Source: Butyrivibrio sp.
Lineage (GTDB): Bacteria > Bacillota > Clostridia > Lachnospirales > Lachnospiraceae
DNA length: 64,000 bases
NCBI GenBank assembly: GCA_017615275.1
Contig: JAGAAO010000092.1
Coordinates: 1 to 64,000 of the forward strand
Direction: 5' to 3'
Under the pieces are notes generated by a model, which ran no database searches, was not told the DNA's origin, and saw only the letters and a program-made list of their open reading frames with translations. Made by a program: the position numbers and the translations under genes. Positions 25,019 to 32,660 of the stretch are shown in pieces. Every line of letters begins with the position of its first letter. Positions within the stretch are counted from its first letter, which is position 1.

Positions 25019-25056
25019 AGCAGTAAACTCGAAAACCTCGTTAACTGCTCTACACA

Positions 25057-25086
25057 AAGAAGATCTTTAATAGGTCTTCTTTTTTT
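25057..25086 (+). terminator. Terminator between the two-component genes and the VTC operon
   Basis: AAGAAGATC and GGTCTTCTT with one G-T pair, followed by TTTTT. The T-run runs into the first direct repeat of the VTC promoter region. An additional imperfect stem (GAGCAGT ... ACTGCTC) at about 25017-25050 precedes it. Confidence 0.75.
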
Positions 25087-25102
25087 CAAGTTGATTTCAG
25101 GT
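25085..25102 (+). promoter_or_regulatory. Tandem TTCARGT boxes upstream of the VTC gene
   Basis: TTCAAGT at 25085 and TTCAGGT at 25096 start 11 bp apart, just as in front of the response regulator gene. They end at a possible -35 TTGACC (25102-25107 region), 17 bases from a weak TAACAG. This suggests activation of the VTC-DUF4956-CotH operon by the adjacent OmpR-type regulator. Confidence 0.6.
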
Positions 25103-25146
25103 TGACCAAATAAGATGGAAAACATAACAGAGAAAGGAGAGGATGG

Positions 25147-25839
25147 ATGGACGAGAAGAAGCGCTACCGGCATGAACTGAAATATGCGATCGGATATTCG
25201 GATTATGTCGCAATGCGGAATAGGCTGAGGCTTGTTATGATGAGAGATCCGCATGCTTCGGATGAAGGTATTTATCGGATACGGAGTATCTATTTTGACA
25301 ATGCGGATGACAAAGCGCTCAGAGAAAAAGTGGATGGGATACAGAAAAGAGAGAAATTCAGGATCAGATATTACAATGATGATTTTTCTTTTATCACATT
25401 AGAAAAAAAGATAAAGAGCGATAAGTTGTGTCTTAAGTGCAGTGCAAGGCTCACTGAAGATGAGTGCAGGGATATCCTTAGCGGAAATCTTGAATTTATG
25501 AGAACGCACAAAAATGATCTGGTAAAAGAGCTTTATGCCAAGATGCATTATCAATATTTGAAACCGCGGGTACTTGTTTCTTATGTAAGAGAAGCGTACA
25601 TATACCCGCCGGGAAATGTCAGGGTTACCTTTGATTCGCAGATAAGGACAAGCCTTTTTACAAGGAAGTTCCTGACAAAAGAAGTGAAGGATATAAGTGC
25701 GACGGATAAGCCGCAAGATATGATACTTGAGGTTAAATACGACGCTTTTATGCCGGGGTTAATTCAGGATCTTATTCAAGTCCCCGGGCTTAGACAGCAG
25801 GCTTTTTCCAAATACGGTGCCTGCAGAAGATTTGGTTGA
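25147..25839 (+). CDS. VTC-domain protein (polyphosphate polymerase-like)
   Basis: A 230-residue protein made of one VTC domain, the tunnel fold that in yeast Vtc4 polymerises ATP into polyphosphate. Visible signature segments: YRHELKYAI, IRSIYFDNADD, REKFRIRYYND with its basic residues, LEKKIK, the PRVLVSYVREAY strand, VRVTFDSQIRTS, and ILEVKYDAFMP. All the basic and acidic positions that line the tunnel appear to be kept, so activity is plausible. No membrane segment is present, but a DUF4956 membrane protein follows 41 bases later. Clusters of VTC, DUF4956 and CotH genes recur in Clostridia, but their shared function has not been settled to my knowledge. Confidence 0.88.
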   Translation: MDEKKRYRHELKYAIGYSDYVAMRNRLRLVMMRDPHASDEGIYRIRSIYFDNADDKALREKVDGIQKREKFRIRYYNDDFSFITLEKKIKSDKLCLKCSARLTEDECRDILSGNLEFMRTHKNDLVKELYAKMHYQYLKPRVLVSYVREAYIYPPGNVRVTFDSQIRTSLFTRKFLTKEVKDISATDKPQDMILEVKYDAFMPGLIQDLIQVPGLRQQAFSKYGACRRFG

Positions 25840-25880
25840 TTGTAGATTGTGAAAATGAATGATTATATGGAGGAAAGAAA

Positions 25881-26552
25881 ATGACTTTCGGTGATATTTT
25901 TAAATCCGGTTTTTTGGAGAATGTAACAGAGTTTTCGGTTGTTGATACCGTAGTGGGTTTGCTGTTTGCCCTGGTGGTTGGGCTGTTTATTTTTGTGATC
26001 TATAAGAAGACATTCAGCGGAATCATGTATTCTACAGGTTTTGCAATGTCACTTATAGGTTTGGCGCTTGTGACAACGCTGGTAATTATGGCGGTTACTT
26101 CCAATGTGGTGCTGTCTCTTGGTATGGTCGGCGCGCTTTCTATCGTGCGTTTCCGTGCAGCGATAAAAGAACCGATGGAAATTGTTTTCCTGTTCTGGTC
26201 GCTTGCCGCAGGTATTGTGATAGGAGCCGGAATGATACCGCTTGCAGTGATTGGATCACTGATCATAGGCATTATTCTTGTTATATTTGCCAATCGCAAG
26301 TTTTCCAACGTGCCTTACATATTAATAGTTAATTGTGAAAAAGAGGAAGCTGAAAAGAGCATTCTTGATGTTGTCGGAAAGGCGGTCGGAAAATATATTG
26401 TGAAGTCCAAAACCGTCAGCGATGCCGGAATAGAGCTTACTATGGAGATTCGTGTAAAAGATAATACTACAGGTTTTGTAAACAGAGTAAAAGAAATAGG
26501 CGGAGTTACTTTGGCAACTCTTGTTACTTTTAACGGCGAATATATGTCATAA
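25881..26552 (+). CDS. DUF4956 membrane protein
   Basis: A 223-residue protein with four helices in its first 140 residues (about 22-42, 52-80, 100-120, 125-140), and a cytoplasmic C-terminal domain of about 80 residues (VPYILIVNCEKEEAEKSILDVV). The conserved loop LGMVGALSIVRFRAAIKEPMEIVFLFW is the hallmark of DUF4956. It follows the VTC gene and precedes a CotH-type gene with short gaps and good ribosome sites (GGAGGAAAG), so the three are one operon. It may be the membrane channel or anchor for the VTC enzyme's product, which is inference only. Confidence 0.85.
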   Translation: MTFGDIFKSGFLENVTEFSVVDTVVGLLFALVVGLFIFVIYKKTFSGIMYSTGFAMSLIGLALVTTLVIMAVTSNVVLSLGMVGALSIVRFRAAIKEPMEIVFLFWSLAAGIVIGAGMIPLAVIGSLIIGIILVIFANRKFSNVPYILIVNCEKEEAEKSILDVVGKAVGKYIVKSKTVSDAGIELTMEIRVKDNTTGFVNRVKEIGGVTLATLVTFNGEYMS

Positions 26553-26579
26553 AGGCGGGAGTTATAGGAGGAATGCGCC

Positions 26580-28415
26580 ATGATAACAAATAAGTACATA
26601 TCGAAAATAGTTATCGGAATCATGGCTGTAGCAGTTCTGCTGTGTTTTCTTGCCATGGCTTATGCCGACAGATTAAATGAACGACTTGGGGGACAGACTG
26701 TAAAGCAAAAATATGAGACAGAGCTTTTTAATACAGATGAAGTTATAAGTATTGATATTAAGATGGATGCGGATGAGTGGGAAAAGATGCTCTCAAACGC
26801 AATGTCTGAAGAATACTATGCCTGTGATGTTGTTATAAATGGGGAGACGGTAAAAAATGTCGGTATACGTCCGAAAGGAAATACCAGTCTGTCCGCGATA
26901 GCGATGAATTCTGAAACTAACAGATACAGTTTGAAGCTGGAATTTGATCAATTCGAAGAGGGACAGACCTGCTATGGGCTTGATAAGCTGATACTAAACA
27001 ATAACTACGCGGACGCCACCAATATGAAAGAAGCTGTAATATATGATATGTTTCAGTATCTTGGAGCGGATGCATCTTTGTACAACTATGCAAAAGTGTC
27101 TGTGAACGGTGAATATAAAGGCGTTTATCTTGCACTTGAAGCCGTAGAAGAGAGCTTTCTGTTGCGAAACTTCGGAACACAGAACGGAAATCTTTATAAA
27201 CCTGACAGCATGGAGATGGGTGGTGGAGACAAAAAATCCGGAGATCGTCCGAGTGGCTTCCCTAAGCCCGGAGACATGCCGGAAGGAGCAGATTTTGATT
27301 TCGGAAAAAATGGCCCTCCCGGCGGCGGAGATTTCGGAGAGGGAGGTCCACCGGACTTTGGAGGGGGAAATCCTCCTGATGGAGCAGACTTTGGCAAGAA
27401 CGGTCCTCCCGGAGGAGGTGATTTTGACCCGAGCAATATGCCACAAAGACCGGGATCTGATGAAGAAGGAAAGCCGGATGGCGAAGGCGGACCCGGTGGC
27501 GGAATGCCTGAAGGTGGTCCGGGTGAAGGCGGTCCCGGGAAAGGCGGCTTTCCTATGGGCGGCAACGGCTCCAATTTGAATTATACGGATGATGATCTCG
27601 ACAGCTATTCGACAATATGGGACGGTGATATTCTTGGCTCTGGTACGGCGGACAAGAGAAGAGTTGTTGAAGCAATCAAGAATGTAAACAGTGGAAATGA
27701 ACTTGAGAAATATCTTGATGTCGATAACATACTTAAATATATGGCTGTACATACTTTTTCCGTGAATATGGACAGTTTGTCGGGCTCAATGGCACATAAC
27801 TATTATCTCTATGAGACGAATGGCCAGCTTAATATTTTCCCATGGGATTACAATCTTTCTCTTGGAGGAATGTCTATGGGCAGAAGCGGCGGAGCTACAG
27901 AGATGGTTAACGATGCTATGGATACACCTTTTGACGGAACAGACTTTTTTAACGCATTGTTAGAAAACGAGACTTATCTTGAGAAGTACCATGATTATCT
28001 GAGGCAGCTTGTCGAGGAGTATGTGAACGGCGGACGATTTGATGAGGTATATCAGAGAATAAGAGGTCAGATTGATACTCTTGTTGAGACCGATCCTACT
28101 GCATTTTACAATTATGATGAGTATAACGCTGCGGCAGAGATGCTTTGCAAAGTTGTGAAGCTGCGCGCAGAAAGCATATCGGGGCAGCTTGACGGTACTA
28201 TTCCGTCAACGGATGAAGGGCAGAAGCAGGATTCATCTAATCTTGTTGATGCTTCCGATATCGATGTCAAAGTCATGGGAGAGTTTGACATGGGCGGTAA
28301 AGGTGGCCCCGGTGAACATAATGGCGATAAGGACGGCAAAGACGGAAAAGACAACAAAGGAGATAAGGGCAGTAAAGACAGCGAGGATGGTAAAGGCGAA
28401 GAAGGCGATAACTAG
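26580..28415 (+). CDS. CotH-kinase family exported protein with G/P/D-rich insert
   Basis: A 611-residue protein. A membrane signal (residues 9-29) precedes a CotH domain that is split in two parts: about 45-210 (SIDIKMDADEWEKML, VGIRPKGNTSLSAI, YALDKLILNNNYAD-like segment, NGEYKGVYLALEAVEESFL) and 340-530 (MAHNYYLYETNGQLNIFPWDYNLSLGG). Between them lies a 125-residue low-complexity insert full of G, P and D with repeats of GADF and FGKNGPPGGGDF. The C-terminal 50 residues are K/D/G-rich. CotH proteins can be secreted protein kinases (Bacillus CotH), so it may phosphorylate surface proteins. The ribosome site is GGAGG. Terminator at 28477. Confidence 0.88.
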   Translation: MITNKYISKIVIGIMAVAVLLCFLAMAYADRLNERLGGQTVKQKYETELFNTDEVISIDIKMDADEWEKMLSNAMSEEYYACDVVINGETVKNVGIRPKGNTSLSAIAMNSETNRYSLKLEFDQFEEGQTCYGLDKLILNNNYADATNMKEAVIYDMFQYLGADASLYNYAKVSVNGEYKGVYLALEAVEESFLLRNFGTQNGNLYKPDSMEMGGGDKKSGDRPSGFPKPGDMPEGADFDFGKNGPPGGGDFGEGGPPDFGGGNPPDGADFGKNGPPGGGDFDPSNMPQRPGSDEEGKPDGEGGPGGGMPEGGPGEGGPGKGGFPMGGNGSNLNYTDDDLDSYSTIWDGDILGSGTADKRRVVEAIKNVNSGNELEKYLDVDNILKYMAVHTFSVNMDSLSGSMAHNYYLYETNGQLNIFPWDYNLSLGGMSMGRSGGATEMVNDAMDTPFDGTDFFNALLENETYLEKYHDYLRQLVEEYVNGGRFDEVYQRIRGQIDTLVETDPTAFYNYDEYNAAAEMLCKVVKLRAESISGQLDGTIPSTDEGQKQDSSNLVDASDIDVKVMGEFDMGGKGGPGEHNGDKDGKDGKDNKGDKGSKDSEDGKGEEGDN

Positions 28416-28476
28416 TAATAGGCTTAATGAATCTTTTTTTCATACATTTGGTGATATAATTTAATCACCGATAAAG

Positions 28477-28509
28477 ACTGCACTCCGAAAAAATCGGGGT
28501 GCAGTTTTT
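28477..28509 (+). terminator. Terminator of the VTC-DUF4956-CotH operon
   Basis: A 12-bp stem (ACTGCACTCCGA and TCGGGGTGCAGT, one G-T) with a 5-base loop and TTTTC. Confidence 0.85.
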
Positions 28510-28579
28510 CAATTGGGCGTTTAGAATAGATGACTGCGAGCAGATGAATGAAAAATAATTGAACATGGAAGGTATATAA

Positions 28580-28927
28580 ATGGATGTAAAGTTGAATTCG
28601 CTCTATATATGCGTAAAAGATATGGGCAGAGCTATTGCATTTTATGAAGAGTTGTTGGAGCGACAAGTAACAGAAAAGGACGATATTTACAGCGTGTTTG
28701 ATATTCGTGGATTTCGATTGGGGCTATTTGCGTTTGAGAAGGTTGGTGAGAGCCATGAGTATGGATCAAATTGCCTGCCGAGCTTAAGCTTTGAAAATTT
28801 GAAAATGCTTGAAAACAAGATTGCCGGAAAAGACATTTGCTTTCCTTTGACCCGTATCAAAGAAAATTGGGTCGCCGAAATAGTTGATTCTGAGGGAAAT
28901 CATATAGAAGTGACAGCACCTGTTTGA
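28580..28927 (+). CDS. VOC (glyoxalase/bleomycin resistance) superfamily protein
   Basis: A 115-residue cytoplasmic protein of one VOC module. VKLNSLYICVKDMGRAIAFYEELL opens with the first metal-ligand strand and helix; FDIRGFRLGLFAFE, and the C-terminal VAEIVDSEGNHIEVTAPV with E and D-x-E-G-N, are typical of the second half. The set of metal ligands is incomplete in the first strand, so it may bind a small molecule rather than catalyse. GGAAGG precedes the ATG. It is a single gene between two terminators. Confidence 0.8.
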   Translation: MDVKLNSLYICVKDMGRAIAFYEELLERQVTEKDDIYSVFDIRGFRLGLFAFEKVGESHEYGSNCLPSLSFENLKMLENKIAGKDICFPLTRIKENWVAEIVDSEGNHIEVTAPV

Positions 28928-28944
28928 TTGCAATGATTTTTAAC

Positions 28945-28984
28945 AAAAGCCACCGCTTTTTGACAAGAAAAGTTGGTGGTTTTT
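28945..28984 (+). terminator. Terminator of the VOC gene
   Basis: CCACC-G-CTTTT pairs with GAAAAG-TT-GGTGG around a short loop, followed by TTTTTC. Confidence 0.65.
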
Positions 28985-29037
28985 CGTGTACGAAGAATTA
29001 AAATGATGTTAAAATAAATTGCAAAGGTGGGAAAAAG

Positions 29038-30102
29038 ATGAGAAAGTCATACTTGGACAATTTAAGATGGTTTACTGTTGTGCTTGTAGTCATATATCAC
29101 GTTTTCTACATGTACAACGGGGAGGGGATTCTTGGGACTCTGGGGAAAATTACAGATCTTGAGGTGCAATATTACGATGTTTATCAGTATATTGTATACC
29201 CGTGGTTCATGATGCTTCTTTTCATTGTTTCGGGAATTAGCAGCAAGCTTTACCTGAACAATCACACCGAAAAAGAATTTGTTAAGAGCAGAACGACCAA
29301 GCTTTTGGTTCCGTCAACTATAGGGCTTTTTGTATTCCAATTTATTCAGGGATATCTAAACGCGTCCATGAGTAGCGCGGGTGAACTTGATGTTCCTATA
29401 GTCATAAAGTTCTTGATCATGGTTCTCTCGGGAATCGGAGTTTTGTGGTACATTCAGCTGCTGTGGCTGTATTCAATGATACTTCCGCTGATCATTAAGC
29501 TTGAGAAAGGCAGATTTTGGGAGCTGTGCAAGAAGACGAATACAGTGTTTTTGATACTTATGGCAATCCCTGTGTTTGTCGCAGGACGTTTTTTTAATCC
29601 ACCGATTATTGTTTGCTACAGATTTGGTTTATATTTTGTGGGATTCCTTATAGGATACTTTGTGATGTCTCACGATGAAGTTATAGAGATACTTAAGAAG
29701 CGCTTTGTTGTATTCTGTCCGGTGGGGATTTTGCTTTGCATAGCGTTCTGTAAAACGTATTTTGGCGGAAATTATGCAACGGCGCCTATTTTCATAAGCC
29801 CTATATACCTTCTTTATTGCTGGTTTGCGTGCCTTGCAATGATTGGAGGTTTTGCAAAATACATGGATTTCGAGACCGGCTTTACCAAATGGATGAGCGC
29901 TCACAGCTTCGGGCTGTACGTTTTCCACTATCTTGGAATATCGTCGGTTGCGGTTTGTCTTGCTAAACCGGGACTGATTTCGCCTGTTGCAGCTTATATT
30001 CTGAGCCTCGTGTGTGGCTTTGTATTCGGATATGTACTATATGAAATTATTTCGAGAATTCCTTTCTTTAGATGGGCGGTTCTTGGAATTAAGAAGAAAT
30101 GA
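29038..30102 (+). CDS. Acyltransferase family 3 membrane protein
   Basis: A 354-residue polytopic protein with about ten helices. The opening MRKSYLDNLRWFTVVLVVIYHVFYMY has the conserved R and H of the acyltransferase_3/OatA family, which O-acylates cell-surface glycans or other substrates using an acyl donor passed across the membrane. FIVSGISSKLYL, GVLWYIQLLWL and FGLYVFHY add further family features. The start ATG follows AAAGGTGGG. The next gene begins 33 bases later on the same strand. Substrate unknown. Confidence 0.82.
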   Translation: MRKSYLDNLRWFTVVLVVIYHVFYMYNGEGILGTLGKITDLEVQYYDVYQYIVYPWFMMLLFIVSGISSKLYLNNHTEKEFVKSRTTKLLVPSTIGLFVFQFIQGYLNASMSSAGELDVPIVIKFLIMVLSGIGVLWYIQLLWLYSMILPLIIKLEKGRFWELCKKTNTVFLILMAIPVFVAGRFFNPPIIVCYRFGLYFVGFLIGYFVMSHDEVIEILKKRFVVFCPVGILLCIAFCKTYFGGNYATAPIFISPIYLLYCWFACLAMIGGFAKYMDFETGFTKWMSAHSFGLYVFHYLGISSVAVCLAKPGLISPVAAYILSLVCGFVFGYVLYEIISRIPFFRWAVLGIKKK

Positions 30103-30134
30103 GTGTTTTTATAGAAAAGGTGGGAGGAAAAATC

Positions 30135-30557
30135 ATGTTCAAGGATAATCTTACAGAACTTAGGAAAATTAATAATATGTCTCAGGAAGAGCTTGCGGAG
30201 AAAATCGGGGTTTCAAGGCAGACGCTTTCAAAGTATGAGACGGGAGAATCGCTTCCTGATATAGAAAGATGCAAGCTCATAGCAGATGCTTTTTCTGTAA
30301 GTGTTGACGATCTGATTAATTATGACAGTAAGGAAGCGGATAATATGGGATTAACCATTCCGCCAAAAGGAAAACATATTTTTGGAATAGTGAAGGTCGG
30401 TGACAAGGGACAGATAGTTATTCCGGTTAAGGCGAGGAAGGTCTTTAATATCAATCCCGGGGATAATCTGATCGTTTTGGGCGATGAGGGGCAGGGAATA
30501 GCGATAATAAAAGAAAAAGGTCTCATGGATCTGATCAAAGGTGCAAGGATGGTCTGA
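30135..30557 (+). CDS. XRE HTH fused to a SpoVT/AbrB domain
   Basis: The ATG at 30135 follows GGGAGG; an upstream in-frame start overlaps the previous gene and lacks a site. The 140-residue protein has an N-terminal HTH_3 (MSQEELAEKIGVSRQTLSKYETGESLPDIERCKLIADAFSV, residues 14-60) and a C-terminal AbrB swapped-hairpin DNA-binding domain (VKVGDKGQIVIPVKARKVFNINPGDNLIVLGDEGQGIAII, about 80-130). Having two different DNA-binding folds in one protein is unusual but occurs in this bacterial family. It may control the upstream acyltransferase. Function otherwise unknown. Confidence 0.85.
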   Translation: MFKDNLTELRKINNMSQEELAEKIGVSRQTLSKYETGESLPDIERCKLIADAFSVSVDDLINYDSKEADNMGLTIPPKGKHIFGIVKVGDKGQIVIPVKARKVFNINPGDNLIVLGDEGQGIAIIKEKGLMDLIKGARMV

Positions 30558-30680
30558 AGATAAGAAAAAATGCAGTATTTCCTTAGGTTGATGCTTCCCA
30601 TTAAAGCGGTGCAGTGATATTATTTAACATGGATAAAAATACATGATGTGCATAAGATGCAATTGCGTAAGGAGAACAGT

Positions 30681-32216
30681 ATGAAAGAACGTCATCATGG
30701 GGGAAAGGATGCGGATCAAACACGCACCAAAATTATCATCGGGGGATGTGCTGTAGTATTATGCCTTGCTTTTACCGGTATAGGTTTCTTGCTGGGAAAA
30801 GGAAAGGCGAAAGATGAAGACATTGAAGTTGAAGTTGTGGAAGAAACAGAAGTTGCCGAGGAAGCAGCAACTGTAGCAACTACAGTCGAAGAGCTGGAAG
30901 TGGATGAAAGCAGCTCAGGGGATTCTGAGGAGGCAGAAGATCCTCAGACAGATGCAGTTAAGGAAACAGGCGCCAAGGTCGATGTTGCAAAGCTTGTAAA
31001 TGCGAGCAATGTTGGTGAAACTTCTTCTGTATCACACGGAATAGATGTCTCCAAATTCCAGGGAACAATCGATTGGGCACAGGTTGCCGGTTCAGGTATA
31101 GACTTTGTCATGGTTAGAGTCGGATACAGGGACTCTTCTACCGGAGAGATAAAGGCGGATACCAATGCTAAGTTTAATATGCAGGAAGCTGAAAAGAACG
31201 GAATAAAGATCGGGGCATATTTCTTTTCAACAGCTGTTAATACAGGTGAAGCGGTAGAAGAAGCCGAATGGGTGGCGAATTACATTTCGAAATACCCGAT
31301 AACATATCCTGTTGGATTTAACTGCGAAGGTTTTGAAAGTGCTTCGAGCAGACAGATTAATCTTACGAAAGAAGACAGAAGCGCTATAGCGACAGCGTTT
31401 CTTGATAAAATATACAGTGCGGGATATACGCCCATCTTTTACGCGTCAAAAAACGAAATTGAAGGCGATGCGAAGTGGAATACCTCACAGATCGAACAGA
31501 AATATAAGATCTGGATGGCGTGGTACAATCAGGACACATCAAATGTTGCCAATAAACCTGCTTATGGCGGGCAGTGCGCAATGTGGCAGTACACAAACCA
31601 GGGTACGGTTCCGGGAATTAAGAAGCCGGTTGATGTAGATGTTGCATATTTTGGATACAGCGGTACCGAGGTTGCAAAAGATACATCTGAAAGAGAGACT
31701 GCAACAGCGGATGTTGAAGCACTTATGAAGTTCAACCCCGTTGAAGAAACCGTAACGGCAAAGAGCAGTACGAATCTTAGAGATAAGCCGAGTCAGGGAA
31801 GCGACAGCAATGTAATGCTCACGCTTCAAAACGGCCAGACCGCTACACGTACGGGTATAAGCGATAGCGGATGGTCAAGAGTAGTATATGACGGAAAGCC
31901 TTACTACGCTATTTCCAGCTATCTGACCACGGATCTGAGTGCTCCAAAACAGGAGCAGCCGGCACAGCAGGCGCAGGATTCATCGGGAATTAAGACCAGA
32001 TTTACCGATTGCAATGATACGGTTACGGCAAAAGAGTTGGTAAATCTTCGCACCAAGCCCAGCGTAACAGATCCTGATTCGACGGTTGCGGCAAGTATCC
32101 ATGCTGGTGAGAATATAACAAGAACAGGAATCAACAATGAATACGGATGGTCGAGAGTAGATTATAACGGCCAGACATTGTATTGCGTAACCAGCTATCT
32201 GAAAGTAGTTGAATAA
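30681..32216 (+). CDS. GH25 lysozyme with membrane anchor and two SH3 domains
   Basis: A 511-residue protein; ATG at 30681 follows TAAGGAG. A basic cytoplasmic tail and one helix (18-38) anchor it; an E/V/T linker runs to about residue 115. The GH25 muramidase domain begins HGIDVSKFQGTIDW, with D122. At the usual D-x-E site this protein has N214-C215-E216 (YPVGFNCEGFE), so the family aspartate is replaced by asparagine and the glutamate is kept. Two bacterial SH3 domains follow (LRDKPSQ, LRTKPSV). It probably cleaves or binds peptidoglycan outside. The Asn change occurs in some clostridial relatives as I recall, but activity should be verified. Confidence 0.88.
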   Translation: MKERHHGGKDADQTRTKIIIGGCAVVLCLAFTGIGFLLGKGKAKDEDIEVEVVEETEVAEEAATVATTVEELEVDESSSGDSEEAEDPQTDAVKETGAKVDVAKLVNASNVGETSSVSHGIDVSKFQGTIDWAQVAGSGIDFVMVRVGYRDSSTGEIKADTNAKFNMQEAEKNGIKIGAYFFSTAVNTGEAVEEAEWVANYISKYPITYPVGFNCEGFESASSRQINLTKEDRSAIATAFLDKIYSAGYTPIFYASKNEIEGDAKWNTSQIEQKYKIWMAWYNQDTSNVANKPAYGGQCAMWQYTNQGTVPGIKKPVDVDVAYFGYSGTEVAKDTSERETATADVEALMKFNPVEETVTAKSSTNLRDKPSQGSDSNVMLTLQNGQTATRTGISDSGWSRVVYDGKPYYAISSYLTTDLSAPKQEQPAQQAQDSSGIKTRFTDCNDTVTAKELVNLRTKPSVTDPDSTVAASIHAGENITRTGINNEYGWSRVDYNGQTLYCVTSYLKVVE

Positions 32217-32244
32217 ACGGCGTTTCATACGCTTTGATGAATGA

Positions 32245-32277
32245 AAAACGTATCCGAAGAAATCGGATGCGTTTTTT
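32245..32277 (+). terminator. Terminator of the GH25 gene
   Basis: AACGTATCCGA and TCGGATGCGTT pair with one wobble and a 5-base loop, followed by TTTTTT. Confidence 0.85.
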
Positions 32278-32567
32278 AAATTAATTTTAACAAAAGAGTT
32301 AAAACCTCTCCATATAGCATAGTATAAGATATGGTTTATAATAAAAACTCATTTTATGACATATATTTTTCTGATTAACTTTTACTAAGTTTGTAAAGGG
32401 AACTTGACAAAAATGGTGCATTATTTATATACCGATAAGATATTTGTTAAAATCGTAAAGATATTGAAATATTATTTTAAACGTTTGAGAATTAGATAAA
32501 TACTGATATTGCAAAATTAAAATTGACTGTAAATTTTTATTTTCGTTTAAAAATGTTAAACTTTCTG

Positions 32568-32596
32568 TTCACTTTCTCGAAAAAGTATGCTATAGT
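32568..32596 (+). promoter_or_regulatory. Promoter of the secreted beta-helix gene
   Basis: TTCACT (32568-32573), 17 bases, TATAGT (32591-32596). A second, upstream promoter-like pair lies at 32404-32431. Confidence 0.6.
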
Positions 32597-32660
32597 ATTT
32601 TCACGAGGCCGTTATATATACATCAAGAAACCAAATTAAGAGAACAGAAAGGAAATGTAA

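Larger units (their letters stand above)
32217..32660. other. 444-bp AT-rich gap: terminator and stacked promoters
   Basis: After the lysozyme gene there is a terminator at 32245-32277. Next comes an AT-rich stretch with two promoter-like elements and no gene: TTGACA at 32404, 16 bases, TATATA at 32426; and TTCACT at 32568, 17 bases, TATAGT at 32591. The second is 64 bases before the beta-helix gene. No riboswitch pattern is recognised. Confidence 0.6.

Noticed and set aside
27194..27574. Proline-rich 126-residue open frame on the minus strand
   Set aside because: It lies inside the CotH gene, opposite the G/P/D-rich repeat; the composition alone makes it open. No ribosome site.
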